Below are positions 24,286-35,793 of a stretch of DNA of 64,000 nucleotides, piece after piece (positions within the stretch are counted from its first letter, which is position 1; the number at the start of each line of letters is the position of its first letter). The DNA comes from Trichoplusia ni. Its lineage: Eukaryota > Arthropoda > Insecta > Lepidoptera > Noctuidae. Below the pieces are notes generated by a model. That model ran no database searches and was not told the DNA's origin. It saw only the letters and a list, made by a program, of their open reading frames with translations. Position numbers and translations under genes: made by a program. The stretch lies in NCBI RefSeq assembly GCF_003590095.1, contig NC_039480.1, forward strand, positions 8,657,328-8,721,327, written 5' to 3'.

Positions 24286-24888
24286 ACTGCGTCAACTAAG
24301 ATACTCAAAGTACAGAAACATCAATGAATAAATCAATAATAAGATGTAATTAAATTATCATCAAAATAAGATTATCTTCGCAATTGCGTAGAATTGTAGA
24401 TATTTCAAAAGAGCAATTCCTTAGTTCCGTTACATTTTGGCTGAGGAAGAGCAGCATAATTACATTGACAAATGCTGTGCGCATCGCGGCGTGATAAGTG
24501 AGCGGTGTTCGTCATGTGACGCCATGGCGGTTGCCGGAGTCTGTCGCCTCGAGATTGTGGATCTGAGATAGGGTTTGAAGATTGTAGAGCATTTAGAGGA
24601 ATGTTTATTTTATTTGGTGGCATTTTTGTGATTCACATGGAATATTTTGTGATAATGACGATCTGAATAGAAATGAGCTTAAATTGCATAACAAAAAGCT
24701 TTTTATTGATTTAGGTTCTCAACTAATAAATCGTTCAAGCCCGAGTCTTATTTGCGAGACTAAGGGTTTTGTAGAAGACTAAACTAAAACAAGTTGTTTT
24801 GATATCAAATATATGTAGAAGGTTATTTATGTGTAACCAAGCAAAATTTACGTCCATAAGCAACGGTGCTTAACCGTTACCTGAACTG
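24286..24888. other. Noncoding stretch
   Basis: A GC-richer block at 24480-24560 (GCATCGCGGCGTGATAAGTG and nearby) is not assigned to any repeat. No gene is seen. Confidence 0.4.
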
Positions 24889-25000
24889 TTTACCTAAAGA
24901 GTTCTTTAATAAAGCTTGATGACAAACAGACTGACAGCGGTGTATCAATAATATGGTTCCGTTTTTACCCTTTCGATAAAACAATCTCGAAAAACAATAA
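24889..25000 (+). mobile_element. Tail of an 'AAGTGCGAG' family SINE
   Basis: GACAAACAGACTGACAGCGG followed by TATGGTTCCGTTTTTACCCT matches the 3' part of the copies at 19.3 and 51.5 kb. The head is gone. Confidence 0.5.
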
Positions 25001-27944
25001 AAAGTTTGTAAAAAAAACAATTTGTTACACTTGATTGAAATTGTAAAAGAGAATAGATGATAGTTAACTAGATAAAAATAAATTAACTGCGAGTAGTTAG
25101 CGGTTCGCAGTTAATGCTTATATCTAACGTAAAGGGTTTATGGAGGAGCCCATAAAACGTATTTTAGGAAAGGGTTTTTGTTTGATATAATTAAAGGACC
25201 CATCGTCGTACAATGGTCCTAAAGTATACTATTAAGAAAATTTAGTTTTAAACAGCCTTAAAGTAATGGGTCTTATCACTAAATAGGTTGACAGCGATTA
25301 CGATTATGCGTGCCTCATTACTCTTAATGAACAACTGTTTTTGTTGATAACAATTGCCTAGTAAATCCTAAGTGTTGTACTACAAATATATTATTCTGTA
25401 AAAGAACACAAGTCCAAACAAAAGTAACGAAATCCCTCAATCTAGATCTCGTGTTTCAGAAGTCCACAATCTAATTTACTAAAGTGAACATTATGAGCTA
25501 ATTTGCTGATATTTTATAGAGCAAAATGAAGTTTCATAAGTACATCGTACCGAGCTCACTAAACAAGTGGCCCATTCCAGTAATGAACAGTTAATTACTT
25601 TTTACAATAATAGTTATACTATCGCGCAATAACTTGACTTAATCCTTATATTAACGATAATGTAGCGCTATCGGCGGGGCCCACGGGCTCACAATTAACA
25701 TCCAAATGGGCTTTGGAAACTTCTAGAAGACTCGTTCGCACGACACTTTCGCGGTAATAAAATCACGAGCTGTCTACAATGAAACTCCGGTACTTTAAAA
25801 AGTAACAAAGTTTAAAACGTAGCGACACCGGCTGCCGGGACTACGTGAGAGGCAATGTAAAGTGGCCACGTTTTAAAACAGAACCGCTTAGTGGATACCT
25901 CTCTTTAAAGTATTTTTTGGGAGTTTTTGGACGTTATAAAATCGGATCGCTAATCTCTTTGCGAAGCGATGTGCGCCTCGTAGCGCTACGTGCTACGAGC
26001 TACGTGGCCGCTACGTGGGTGCTACGCAACGTGTTGACTACGCGTATTACATTTGATCTTGAAGCGACCTACATAAGTGTTCGCATTATGAAACAATTCA
26101 CAGTTTTAGTGTCGTACAACTTTTGTTACTTTCAGAAAATATACTCTTATTATAACGATAAAACGTCTGGATCTTTCTTAAGGACATTCTATTTATAGTA
26201 ACAGGTTGGGTGATGACTTGTGAACTAAGTGAGTTAAATCCACGGTGCAATGCAAACACAAACCACATTTTTAACATGTCACTTTTGATTGATACTTAAG
26301 AAAAAATAAGAATCTTTAAATGCACTAGAAAAATAAAAACCAAAAAGCTCATTAAATTGATATACGCTTGAATTACTAAAAACGGGTTTCTAAAAATACC
26401 CAAAGTGGTAATTTATGAGCAAACATCCTGCCTGGGCCCGGTCAGGGCGGGTCAGCAAGAAACAATTGAATCGCTAAGGGTCCCACTATCAGGGCACGCA
26501 TGGCTGCGCGCGCGACGGGAAATTAAGGTCCATACCCCATTAACTGGTATTATGGTGCTAATGAGGAGCCCATTGAAATTGGTCAGTTTTCATGTACTTC
26601 TTAAGCACGTTTTAACTATATATATACGGTATAAACTAGTATTATAAAAAGTTACTGTGGAAATTACACTACACTCTCGGTTTCTGTGAAGCGTTTAGCG
26701 CTGAATGAATTTATATTAGTTTTAAAATAAATAAAGTTAGAAATTGTCAGAAAAGTAAGGAAAGGAGTTGGAAAATTCTTTATTTAATCATTTTTGTTCT
26801 AATTATAGCCATTTCCGTCAAAAGCTTCTCTGCTCTAGACAGTGACAAAACAATAACAGGATAAGAATTAATAAATAAATTTTAAGTCAAGTGCGTTTGG
26901 AGCTGTAGAAGATAACAAACAATCAAATATTAATATTTACATTTTCAAGTCTTCACTCGTATTTTAATTTCAATTAAATTAATTGTAAACAAACCATTTA
27001 AGACTGAAGGGAAATGTCCTCGTGTAACGGTTTACAGGATCAAATAAACATTTAAATTTATTCTAAGTAGAGTCGATGCAACAACGCAAACTAGCAACTT
27101 AATAGTCCGTGACTGGAGCTAAGTAAAAGCTTCGCTAAGCTTCGGGTCACGGGATTTCAGGTAAAACACTATTTTTACAGTTGCTGCCCATGCACAAGTA
27201 CACCAGGATCATCCTTAGCAACCACTCTCCGTAATTAGTTGTGGACCACGTATGAAAATAATAGGAAATGTTTTGCTCATATAACATACACATATAATTA
27301 ATCTGTCTCTTTCAGTTTCTTTGGGTTACCTAAATTATTAAAAACAAATAAAAAACTGTTCCTCTTATTTCAATATTGCGTCCTTCCATCAGGAAAGTTA
27401 GAAAGTTAGAGCTTCGTTAAAAAAGTGGGTTTGTTTTTGGCTGTCTGGACTTATTCTGTAATTTTATTATTTCTAGTTAATTTTTATTTGATTAAAATAA
27501 CATTACCTATCTGATGTATTTTTTATTTACGTAAGGTATCATATACATATTTAACTGTACGACTGTCCGAATGACAGGTTACCACGGGAAAGATCAATTT
27601 GATACGCATTCAATATCTGCGTAGAACATACAAAAAGACCTAGGCATCGATCCTGAATCAACCCATATATAAACTTCAACTTTTTATTACACGCCGTAAA
27701 ATAAATCTCGGCATGTTAATCGTTACTACTTATCTTAAGTTACTGCGTTTGGGTCTAAGTTTGTCTGAATTCCTACGTGATCCAATAAAGATACTGAAAT
27801 ACTGGAACACCTATAGAGAGGCCTGGAATAAATTACCCTAACGAGGTTTAGAGAGACCTTTAATAGATAGTTAGTGGCAAGAAATACTTGAGTTTGGCGT
27901 AGGCTTTACATATGGAGCAAAACTGAACTTAAAAAGGCCTTTAT
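25001..27944. other. Noncoding stretch with two GC-rich blocks
   Basis: Besides the CTACG cluster listed separately, a GC-rich non-repeat block lies at 26425-26580 (GCCTGGGCCCGGTCAGGGCG and beyond). ORFs here (117 and 80 codons) lack good start contexts or homology and are not called. Confidence 0.4.
25972..26042 (+). repeat. CpG-rich cluster of CTACG / CTACGTG repeats
   Basis: Five CTACG units sit within about 50 nt (CGCTACGTGCTACGAGCTAC, then GTGGCCGCTACGTGGGTGCT), and a CGTAG precedes them. Two CTACGTGG units give E-box-like CACGTAG on the other strand. The run is unusually GC- and CpG-rich for this window. It is either an old tandem repeat or a clustered binding-site array. Confidence 0.5.
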
Positions 27945-28190
27945 CTTCTAATATATAAAATTCCCGTGTCACGATGTTAGTTACCGTACTCCTCCGAAAC
28001 GGCTTAACCGATTTTTACAAAATTTTGCATACATTGGGTAGGTCTGAGAATAGAACAACATCTATTTTTCATACCCCTAAGTGAAAAGGGTTGCTCACAC
28101 TAAAAAAATATATTTTATTTTTTGGACGAAATTGTTTGTTTTTTTTTTTATAATGTTGCATTAAAAATTCATACAACTAGAAAAAAAAGG
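27945..28190 (+). mobile_element. Helitron 5' end, 3'-truncated
   Basis: TCTAATATATAAAATTCCCG then TGTCACGATGTTAGTTACCG, followed by CCTCCGAAACGGCTTAACCG and GGGTAGGTCTGAGAATAGAA. This order is the 5' part of a Helitron family widespread in Lepidoptera (from recall), probably the family whose 3' end lies at 4.57 kb. It fades into AT-rich DNA before any CTAG end. Confidence 0.6.
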
Positions 28191-29589
28191 CAAGTACCTT
28201 ACAGACTAAGATTAACTCTAATTCATGAAAAAGAGTAAAAAGCAATATCACTTCAATACTCAATACTCAATACGTTTATAGCATTCCACAATGTGAACTT
28301 AACTTCTTAACTTAACTTCAATTGCCTGCTGTGCTAGGACATACTAATCTTTATTACTTAGAGTTAAAATTCAAAACACTAACAGATTTAAAACGGTAAC
28401 TTTTAAACAATCGAAAGGACAATCCCAAATCGAGATCACATTAATATTCCGCGCCAAACACTTGTTTCGATATAAACTTCCTCGTCAGTACAAATCGAAT
28501 TCGTTTTTCTCGATTCGATATCGATTTGTTTGATTTATTAACAGTTGGGGCAGTCACGTCGCTGCAAAGTGGAGGGTCGGGCCGGATAGGCCCTGAAAAA
28601 ATAAAACCAAACATGACCCATTAATTTACGGTACTTCGACGAAACATCAACTGATATATAATGGATATTATTTTCCAAATTTAAAGTAAAAAGGTGTGAT
28701 TTTGCGTACTGTTTCCAAAATAAAACTGTCCACAATTTCTAAGAACAAGGAAATGTGAAAAAAGTTTGGTATTTACTTTATCATGGGCCCACAGGTCGTC
28801 ATCAACTTAATTGGCCGCCTACTTATAACCTACTGCAAGGCATAATACTGCTTCCTTTGACAACATTTTTTCTTAGTTTATGAGGGACGGCAAAGATAAA
28901 TAAAATCTTACAGAGTAGTAAAAAAAATATATATTTGCTCCTTAATTTTGTAAGACATCGATAATTAATGTAAAAAAATTACCCACGACAAGAGACGTCA
29001 AGAAATTTTGGTTGACATTTAAGTTAATTATAATTATCATAATTCAAGTTTAAAAAGTAATATTGTCATTTACAAATAATGAGAAATGACGTAAAAATAT
29101 TAATAAATTACGGTCACAAAATAAAAATAAATAGACGTTATATACGACTACAGTTATCGATCCATGAGTACAGTTCCTTTATAATCACAAGATACACCAA
29201 CTACTAATGTTACTTCAATTGAACACTTATTATCTAAAGCAACGGAGCAATAGGAATTAACGCAGCTTCTGATTATACACTTGAAGTAGAAATAATTAAT
29301 TTAGAAAAAATAATTAGAAAAAATAAATAATTCTATTAATTACCATGAAATAGAGATCTATTTGAGATAAAGCAGAGAGGATATACGGCATGGATTATTA
29401 ATTAAAGACTAAGAAGAACTTTCTTCGAACTTTCTAAACTTTTATACTTTAAGTTAAAACATAAAATTTTACGTAAAAAATGTAAACTTTTGACATGACT
29501 TTAATTAAGCTATTAAATGAAAATATGAATTGACAATTTAAGGTCTTACTTGGTGTTTTAAATAAGTGATTGAACGGATTTTTTATTTA
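28191..29589. other. Noncoding AT-rich stretch
   Basis: Contains a triplet of CAATACT near 28252-28272 and a duplicated AACTTAACTTC nearby. No gene is supported. Confidence 0.45.
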
Positions 29590-29715
29590 GTCCACGGCAT
29601 TCCAAGGCAAGCCACTGCTCGCTCTTAGACTCTCCATCAATAATGCCTGCCCACTGCCTTACGAATATCATCACCCCACCTGACTACAGGGTAGCCGGCA
29701 GTAGGTTTGTCAATG
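29590..29715 (-). pseudogene. Degraded LINE reverse-transcriptase C-terminus
   Basis: Minus-strand translation around 29700-29600 gives RWGDDIRKAVGRHY*W, then *ERAVACLG. This follows the RWxDDIxKxxGRxWxxxAQDRxxW C-terminal pattern of lepidopteran non-LTR elements. Two stops interrupt it, so it is dead. Flanking GC-rich sequence to about 29790 is probably more of the same element. Confidence 0.55.
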
Positions 29716-31355
29716 CACTGTCTCCCCTAAAAGAACAGTCTGACCCACCGGCTCTGCAGCAAATGTGATCTGCCCTGCTGTGGTCAGCTTTACCATAAAA
29801 ATACTGATTCCTTTACTGCTTTACAAGGTATAATTAAAATGAAACAAAAAAGAATCCAATTCGGTTCGGTTTTGCAGCGAGGGCTAAAAAAGAGTACTTC
29901 CTGACAAGCAACACGTTTTGTTTCATAATCATTCGCAACGTCAAAGCAATGCCCTTTCACGATTCAAGCTGACAGTACAATCGCACAGTAAAGTGCGCAA
30001 TTTGAGCTCAAAAGCCATGGCACTCATAGCTCTCTATCGGCGTCGAACAGTGGGGGGTTTAACGCAATTTACCGGTTTAATCCGGATCACGTACCGCCCG
30101 CCGGCGCATTGTTCACCGCGCCCAAAGAAATGCAGATATTTCATCCGAGGTGTGACGATTATTACGTATCTGGAATACAACGGAATATACGCTCACGTAT
30201 GCGACTTTACTTGAAATTTAGAACACAGTCCTTTTTCGTGAAATTAATTACTTACGACAAAATATAAAATGGCGGAACTGTAATTAAATTTCGTGTTGAC
30301 TGTACTTTTTATAAGTTGTACTTTAAAGGATTAGGGTCAGATTATTTGTAAAGGACCGAATAATTTTTCTATGTGAGTACGAGTAATTGAATGGGATGGC
30401 TGAAGTGAGTTGGGTTTCCAATTAATTTTACGCTTTCCGAATATGGAGTGTATAAAGATCAAAGCAAACGAAACACTACAACTCTGACGTCACATACCAG
30501 CATTTTTTTATTTGATTTGCAAACAAATATTTCACTTTTGATGTTAAAATGCCTATTTAAAATACTTTTCATGTTTTAATGTTTTAAATAACATTGTAGG
30601 TCAACCGTGCCAACCAGTTATTTTCAAGATAAAGTGACTGCCTCTAGAACAGATTACATATTTCCACAAACTTGACCTCCCTAACCAAATACCGAACCCT
30701 TGAAACGAGACGTTGTTCTCAAATATCTTCCCTTCATTTTTCTTACAAAAAGGTCAAATACCTGTTTAACTAAATAGACGTGACCTTTTCCCTGCTACAT
30801 AATGTGACAATAAGCTGTGTTGTTCTCATAAAAATTCCAACAATATTTTCCATGGAGCAAAAATCATTGTTACCTAAATATTCTTGCTCCTTAGATTGTA
30901 TATTGTAAATGTTAGGAAAAGGTTTACAACACCTGACAAAGCGTGATCGAATCCGCAATCCAATAAAGTGCAAAAAATACCTACTTTCGTGTACTACAGT
31001 AGAGAGAGACACCTGACTACAAAAACAATAATATACATATGTGGAAGCGTCAGGAACATTTTCCGAACAGTCTAGGTTGGCCACCTTGGGCGTATGAGCG
31101 ACGGGATGTTCAAAATAAAAGCGTCAATGTTATCTTGTAGATTGTATAATGTGAACTTATAACATTATGGAGTAAAATACAATAGGACGGTTGAGATGGA
31201 ATATTATTTGGAGCCAATAGGTTGATTTTTAGTACGTGCTCGCTATTTTTATGACAACTGTCTTGACAAGCAAAACGAACGTCGTCGCACCTAGCGCCAC
31301 CTACTACTCTATTCGGGGTAACCCGCTCCCTTTTTAAATTTACCACTTACACTGA
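29716..31355. other. Noncoding stretch with a GC-rich block
   Basis: The block at 29990-30175 (including ACCGCCCGCCGGCGCATTGT) is the most GC-rich non-repeat segment nearby. The 98- and 104-codon ORFs in this interval show no domain or splice context and are not called. Confidence 0.4.
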
Positions 31356-31421
31356 AATGTGTATTAAGCTAGTCCATAACTATTATTATAATAATAGTTA
31401 TGGACTAGCTTAATACACATT
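31356..31421. repeat. Perfect 66-bp palindrome
   Basis: Every base from 31356 outward pairs with its mirror about the centre between 31388 and 31389, with no spacer: AATGTGTATTAAGCTAGTCC, then ATAACTATTAT, and its exact complement. Such a sequence can extrude a cruciform or fold as a long RNA hairpin. No flanking duplication is visible. It may be a tiny foldback insertion or replication-born inversion. Confidence 0.9.
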
Positions 31422-33192
31422 ACTAACATTTCCACAATCAATTAAAACCGTCTAACTAAACAAAGTATTCTGAATTAATCCGCGCGCCGTCACATATATG
31501 CATTTTAATGTTTCAAAACCTTAAAGGAATAATGTGACAAACAGCTATAAGCCTTTATAAGCTGCATGGAGTCGGGGGAACTCTGCGTGTTGAACGTTTG
31601 CAAGTTTTATAAGCTAGAGCCCCAGATGGTTGGCGCAACAGAGCATGAAAAATTGCTTGTATACTGTTGCCAAGTTTTACTAAACCTATGTTAATAAAAC
31701 TATTCAAGCGAAGTGAACTATCCAACCGGCGAAACTCTACTAATTTAATGTTCTGAAGTTAATGAACAAGTTATTTGCAAGCTTGACTCGTTTAGTAGGT
31801 CATGTTGTTTCTATTACATGCAATTATTACTTGATAATTGGCCTAATACACATCATTTTAATTATTAATTTACTCCGTTAGACTTCATTTCTCACATTGG
31901 TCACATAATGTTACATGTAATTAACTTATGTTGTATTTATCAATGAGGCTTTTACCGGTAAAACCCGGTGAATTGTACAGTAGTTTTCATTTACTGTAAA
32001 TCCAATGCAATCAACCATAAAAATTAAACGATATCCGAACTATTTTTATTTTCTAAAACTGCCACTGCAATAAAGCTAAGCGATTCTAGAAATAGCGGCT
32101 CTCGTAATACCAAATGCTTTGACACATGGCCTTTTTCGTTCAGTGATGTCGATATTTTTACTTAATTTAATGGGTTGTGTAGATCATATTTCTATACCGT
32201 CACTAAACGGTATACATGTATACATTTCTTGAGGAAAAACAACACAAAAGAATCCTGGATTCGAATTCAGTTTTTTTTTTTTAATCCCGCACTGAATAAT
32301 TTTTGAGCTTGTGAAACGGGGGTTTCACAAACATGCCAGTCATATACTAAAACAAGACTCGGGACAATAAATGTATTGTTATAAGACCTTTTTCATTTTT
32401 ATGCGCTGCAAACAGATTATTTACATATTCTAGCGATACTATAACTTCTTATCAAACACCAAACCTAAAAACAAACTTGATAAAATATAAACTCGCTCAA
32501 TAACTTACACGCAAAATACGTTTAAACTTCCCCACTTAATATTCAAGTGAAGTCAGATGTTTTTGAAAGTTTCCATAGAAAATACGTAATGGTCGAGGAA
32601 ATTAGTGGTCCACTTACATCTCTTTATCAAGTTCGGCGAGAGTAATCGGTTCAATCCCTTGGTACTAGTGGTGCTACAAGCAACCAAACTTCTAGCAACT
32701 CGAACATGGCTTCACTGCAGGAATTCGTGCAGATAAACTTGCTTTCGTTTGTTTTCTGTTTTAAGCTTTTGCATGGTAAATTAGTTCACGATTAATATTG
32801 TTTGCTCTCGGATTCTTTGTAAACACGCTATCGGAATATCAACTTATCAACGGGAAGTACTGCATCAGTTGTACAATCGCATACAATAAAAGTAATATGC
32901 TAGCTTTCAAAAAAGTCTGACATATTCATGTTCAGCGGATTTTAGATACGGGTATTGATTTATTTTTGACCAAAAAACGATTCAAATTTTTTATCCTTGA
33001 CGGAAAGAAAATAAGAAGAACAAAACTTACCCCACTTACTTTGCGGAACCAAAACATCTTTCTTTATTCTAAATCCGTAATGTGCACCTCAGCAACCATA
33101 TATCAAGTGTACTGTGCAGATAGGCTGTAGTATTTCACTAACAACAAATCCATGTAATATATTAACGTATTTAACAAACAATTTATCCCATT
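31422..33192. other. Noncoding stretch
   Basis: Two TTATAAGCT blocks in GC-balanced context occur at about 31556 and 31608, just right of the palindrome. A T tract lies near 32270-32282. No gene is supported. Confidence 0.4.
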
Positions 33193-33495
33193 TTATAGCG
33201 AATAAATTTTTAACGAGCAATAATGCAGCCATTTGCCGCTATGTTTTGTCTTGCTAGTCACATTCGGAGGGAGCAGCGGACACAGGATTTGACAAATACC
33301 TAAAAAGTTGAAAAGAAAACAAATAAACCACATATTGATAAAATAAAAACAAAGTGGAGAAATCGTTAAATATAGCGTAATTTCTAACGATGATTCATGA
33401 TATTTAAATATAAACACTTTAGTATCACCAAGTATCGCTTGGATGGAACTGGCAATAAAAAGTAGCCGAAAAAGTATGTACCTAAGCAAATACAT
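33193..33495 (-). CDS. Doubtful 100-codon ORF with signal-peptide-like start
   Basis: An ATG-initiated frame whose first 20 residues, MYLLRYILFRLLFIASSIQA, resemble a signal peptide. The middle is AT-driven and hydrophobic. Inside it, a long pyrimidine run ending in TTTTTAG|GTATTTG (minus strand, near 33305) would be an excellent splice acceptor. An intron removing the AT-rich middle from CTTG|GTGATA would keep the frame. The donor is weak and there is no promoter, so this is more likely chance than a gene. Confidence 0.2.
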   Translation of the reverse strand: MYLLRYILFRLLFIASSIQAILGDTKVFIFKYHESSLEITLYLTISPLCFYFINMWFICFLFNFLGICQILCPLLPPNVTSKTKHSGKWLHYCSLKIYSL

Positions 33496-34189
33496 AAAAA
33501 GTATTAAGAAACAAAATGACCCAAGGACGTACTAGTAAAACGTAAAAACTAGCTAATAACCGAACGATCAAGAAAAGATTGATTAAGCCAAATAATGTTG
33601 TATATTCCAATCGGAAATAAAATAAAAATGGTTTCAATACACGTCGCCGCTAACCCGGTATCATTAGTGGGCGCCCAGGTTGGAATTCACCTCTCGCCCA
33701 GTGAGAACTTACTTTGGCCGGCAGCCAAACAACTACTATCAGTTTTTACCAGTTTATCTCGATTCTCCACCAATACTCGATTCCGAATTCCGAATCAAGT
33801 AAGAAGTATTGCACTCGATTCCAAATCAATATTTCGGCTTTTCGCTGCATTTTGCAGACTCGCCCGTGTATTTTCTCACACATGAAAAATAAAATTGTTT
33901 TCAGAGTGTTCTATAAATTAGGTGAATTTCCTGAGAGTTCTGGTTCCTCTTCGAATTGAATTTCCGCAGCTTGGGCCAGGATGCGGTGTCTAGTAAACTG
34001 TGTAGATGGTGTTTGGAAAGTCTTTGTAAATAGAAAATGCTAGCTGTGCCATTCTTATTCTTCTTAAAATGGTAATTTAGTAGCAGATACGTAAAATAAT
34101 TGTCTGAAAACACCTGAGAAAGAAAAAAGCGAAAATAAAATTAACAGAGGTAGATATCTTCTTATATTTGCTGTATACTTTGTTAAATG
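33496..34189. other. Noncoding stretch
   Basis: Contains a GC-balanced segment at 33640-33800 with a TCGATTCC motif repeated around it. Overlapping ORFs in two frames here show that it is not coding. Confidence 0.4.
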
Positions 34190-34265
34190 ATGCATGCAAC
34201 GGTTTACTCACGCGTATTCATCAGGATTACCCGACTAGTTTCGTTAGTTGGTGACGTCTTATACA
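34190..34265 (+). repeat. Dispersed 'CCCGACTAGTT' repeat, copy 2
   Basis: GTTTACTCACGCGTATTCAT followed by ATTACCCGACTAGTTTCGTT matches the head of the 5.8 kb copy (GTTGACTCACGTGATTGCCC, GACTAGTT). Only the head is kept. Confidence 0.45.
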
Positions 34266-35643
34266 AACTAACAGCTTACACTATTAACTCACCCGTGCAC
34301 CGTAATACTACATATATTTTTCTAAAACCCAAATCTTTCTCGAAACAAATTCCTGGAAACCCCTGGTAAGAACCAAAGAGATCACGAATTCCCACCAGTT
34401 AATTGTGGCGGGCAAAGTTGGCGTGCCAACATCCAGCGGCTTACCTCCGTACTTGTGGTGCTCTTGCCAAGACTAAACACCCCCCACGCCCCCGACGTTT
34501 TACAAACCTACTTCTATGTTTCGAGTTTTCAGGACGGAAAGGAATTAGTGTCAATATTTATTTTTAAGATATTTCGTAGTCAAGGAAACTTGGAAGGTGT
34601 AGCATATAAAAGGTGTAAAGAGCATACAAATATAAGACATATACAGGGAAAGTTAAGAAATGAAGACACCAGATTATTGCAAAAATTCATATCGGTAAAT
34701 GATATAGCTTGAGCCTTGAAGCTTTATAATTAAACGAGAGATACTGATGTAGTTTTAGCAAAACTGATAATCAAACGAAAAACACTAAAAGACGTTTACA
34801 GTGTTCTTGAGCCATAAAACTATCATCAACTAAATTAATATAAACGACCGAACAATCCTTTCAAAAGCAAGACAGGTTTCAGCAGCATCCCATACCTCAT
34901 TATGGCGAGACAATTTAATAACAGAATGTCAATCGAGAGGGTCACACCTCGGGGTAACAATGGCGAGACACGCAATTCACGCTCACATCGGCACGTCTTA
35001 ATCACGGCTGCGGCAATAGGCCGTGCAAGGAATCCAATTAGTTGTCACGTTGGACCAGACCCGCTAATGGAAACCAACGATATACCTGCTCAAGGATGGC
35101 ACTTTTGTCAATTGTTCTTGTGGTAGGTTGGATAGATACATGCAAGCGTTCGAGTTGTTTGTCAAACGTCACAGTTATGAATGTACTTAATCGTTTTATC
35201 ATTATAAACGTACCAAACCTTAATTTGGGATACGATTTTCGAAGTACGGTAGCAACGGATACTGACTTACTTATATATAACACCGTAACAATGTCTTAAA
35301 AAATCTACACAAAGAATACCCGAAACAAAAATCAATGTTGTGACAGCCCTGTAACGTTAAACTAATTATTATACCCAAACTAGAAAATCATTAGGTATGT
35401 ATTGGAGTTTAATAGAATTCCATACCTACGAAACACATACACATTAGTCATACAAATACAAATTGAATAACTACATTATGGAGTTAACAGGAAACAGAAC
35501 TACCCAGTTGTAGGTATGGCATATGAATACATGTTTTAGCCCTTTTTTTATAAATGATAAAAAAAAATTGAAAATTGAATCTCATTGAATATGAGTTATA
35601 TCTAAACGTACGCGTGCAAATATATTGGAAGATCTAAATATTA
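34266..35643. other. Noncoding stretch
   Basis: GC-balanced at 34890-35120 with several frames open at once. No start, splice or domain evidence supports a gene. Confidence 0.4.
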
Positions 35644-35793
35644 GGCTGAGGGCCGATTTTTCAATCGCCAGTCAACTTTTATTCGACAATTATGTTTGAC
35701 GTTTTGACAGCTTTGGTATAGAAAATATGTCAAACGGCCATATGTATTCCTTAGATAAAAGTTATTAGACGATTGACAATCGGGCCTCAGTCA
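35644..35793. mobile_element. Short-TIR MITE, about 150 bp
   Basis: Left end GGCTGAGGGCCGATTTTTCA and right end, reverse-complemented, GACTGAGGCCCGATTGTCAA share about 24 nt. CAATCG and a CTTTTAT block follow in both, and an internal GTTTGACG / GTCAAACG pair continues the symmetry. The family is familiar from lepidopteran genomes. A target duplication could not be fixed. It is noncoding. Confidence 0.65.

Noticed and set aside
25845..26198. 117-codon plus-strand ORF over the CTACG cluster
   Set aside because: It starts at a non-ATG codon, and its middle is the translation of a CpG-rich repeat.
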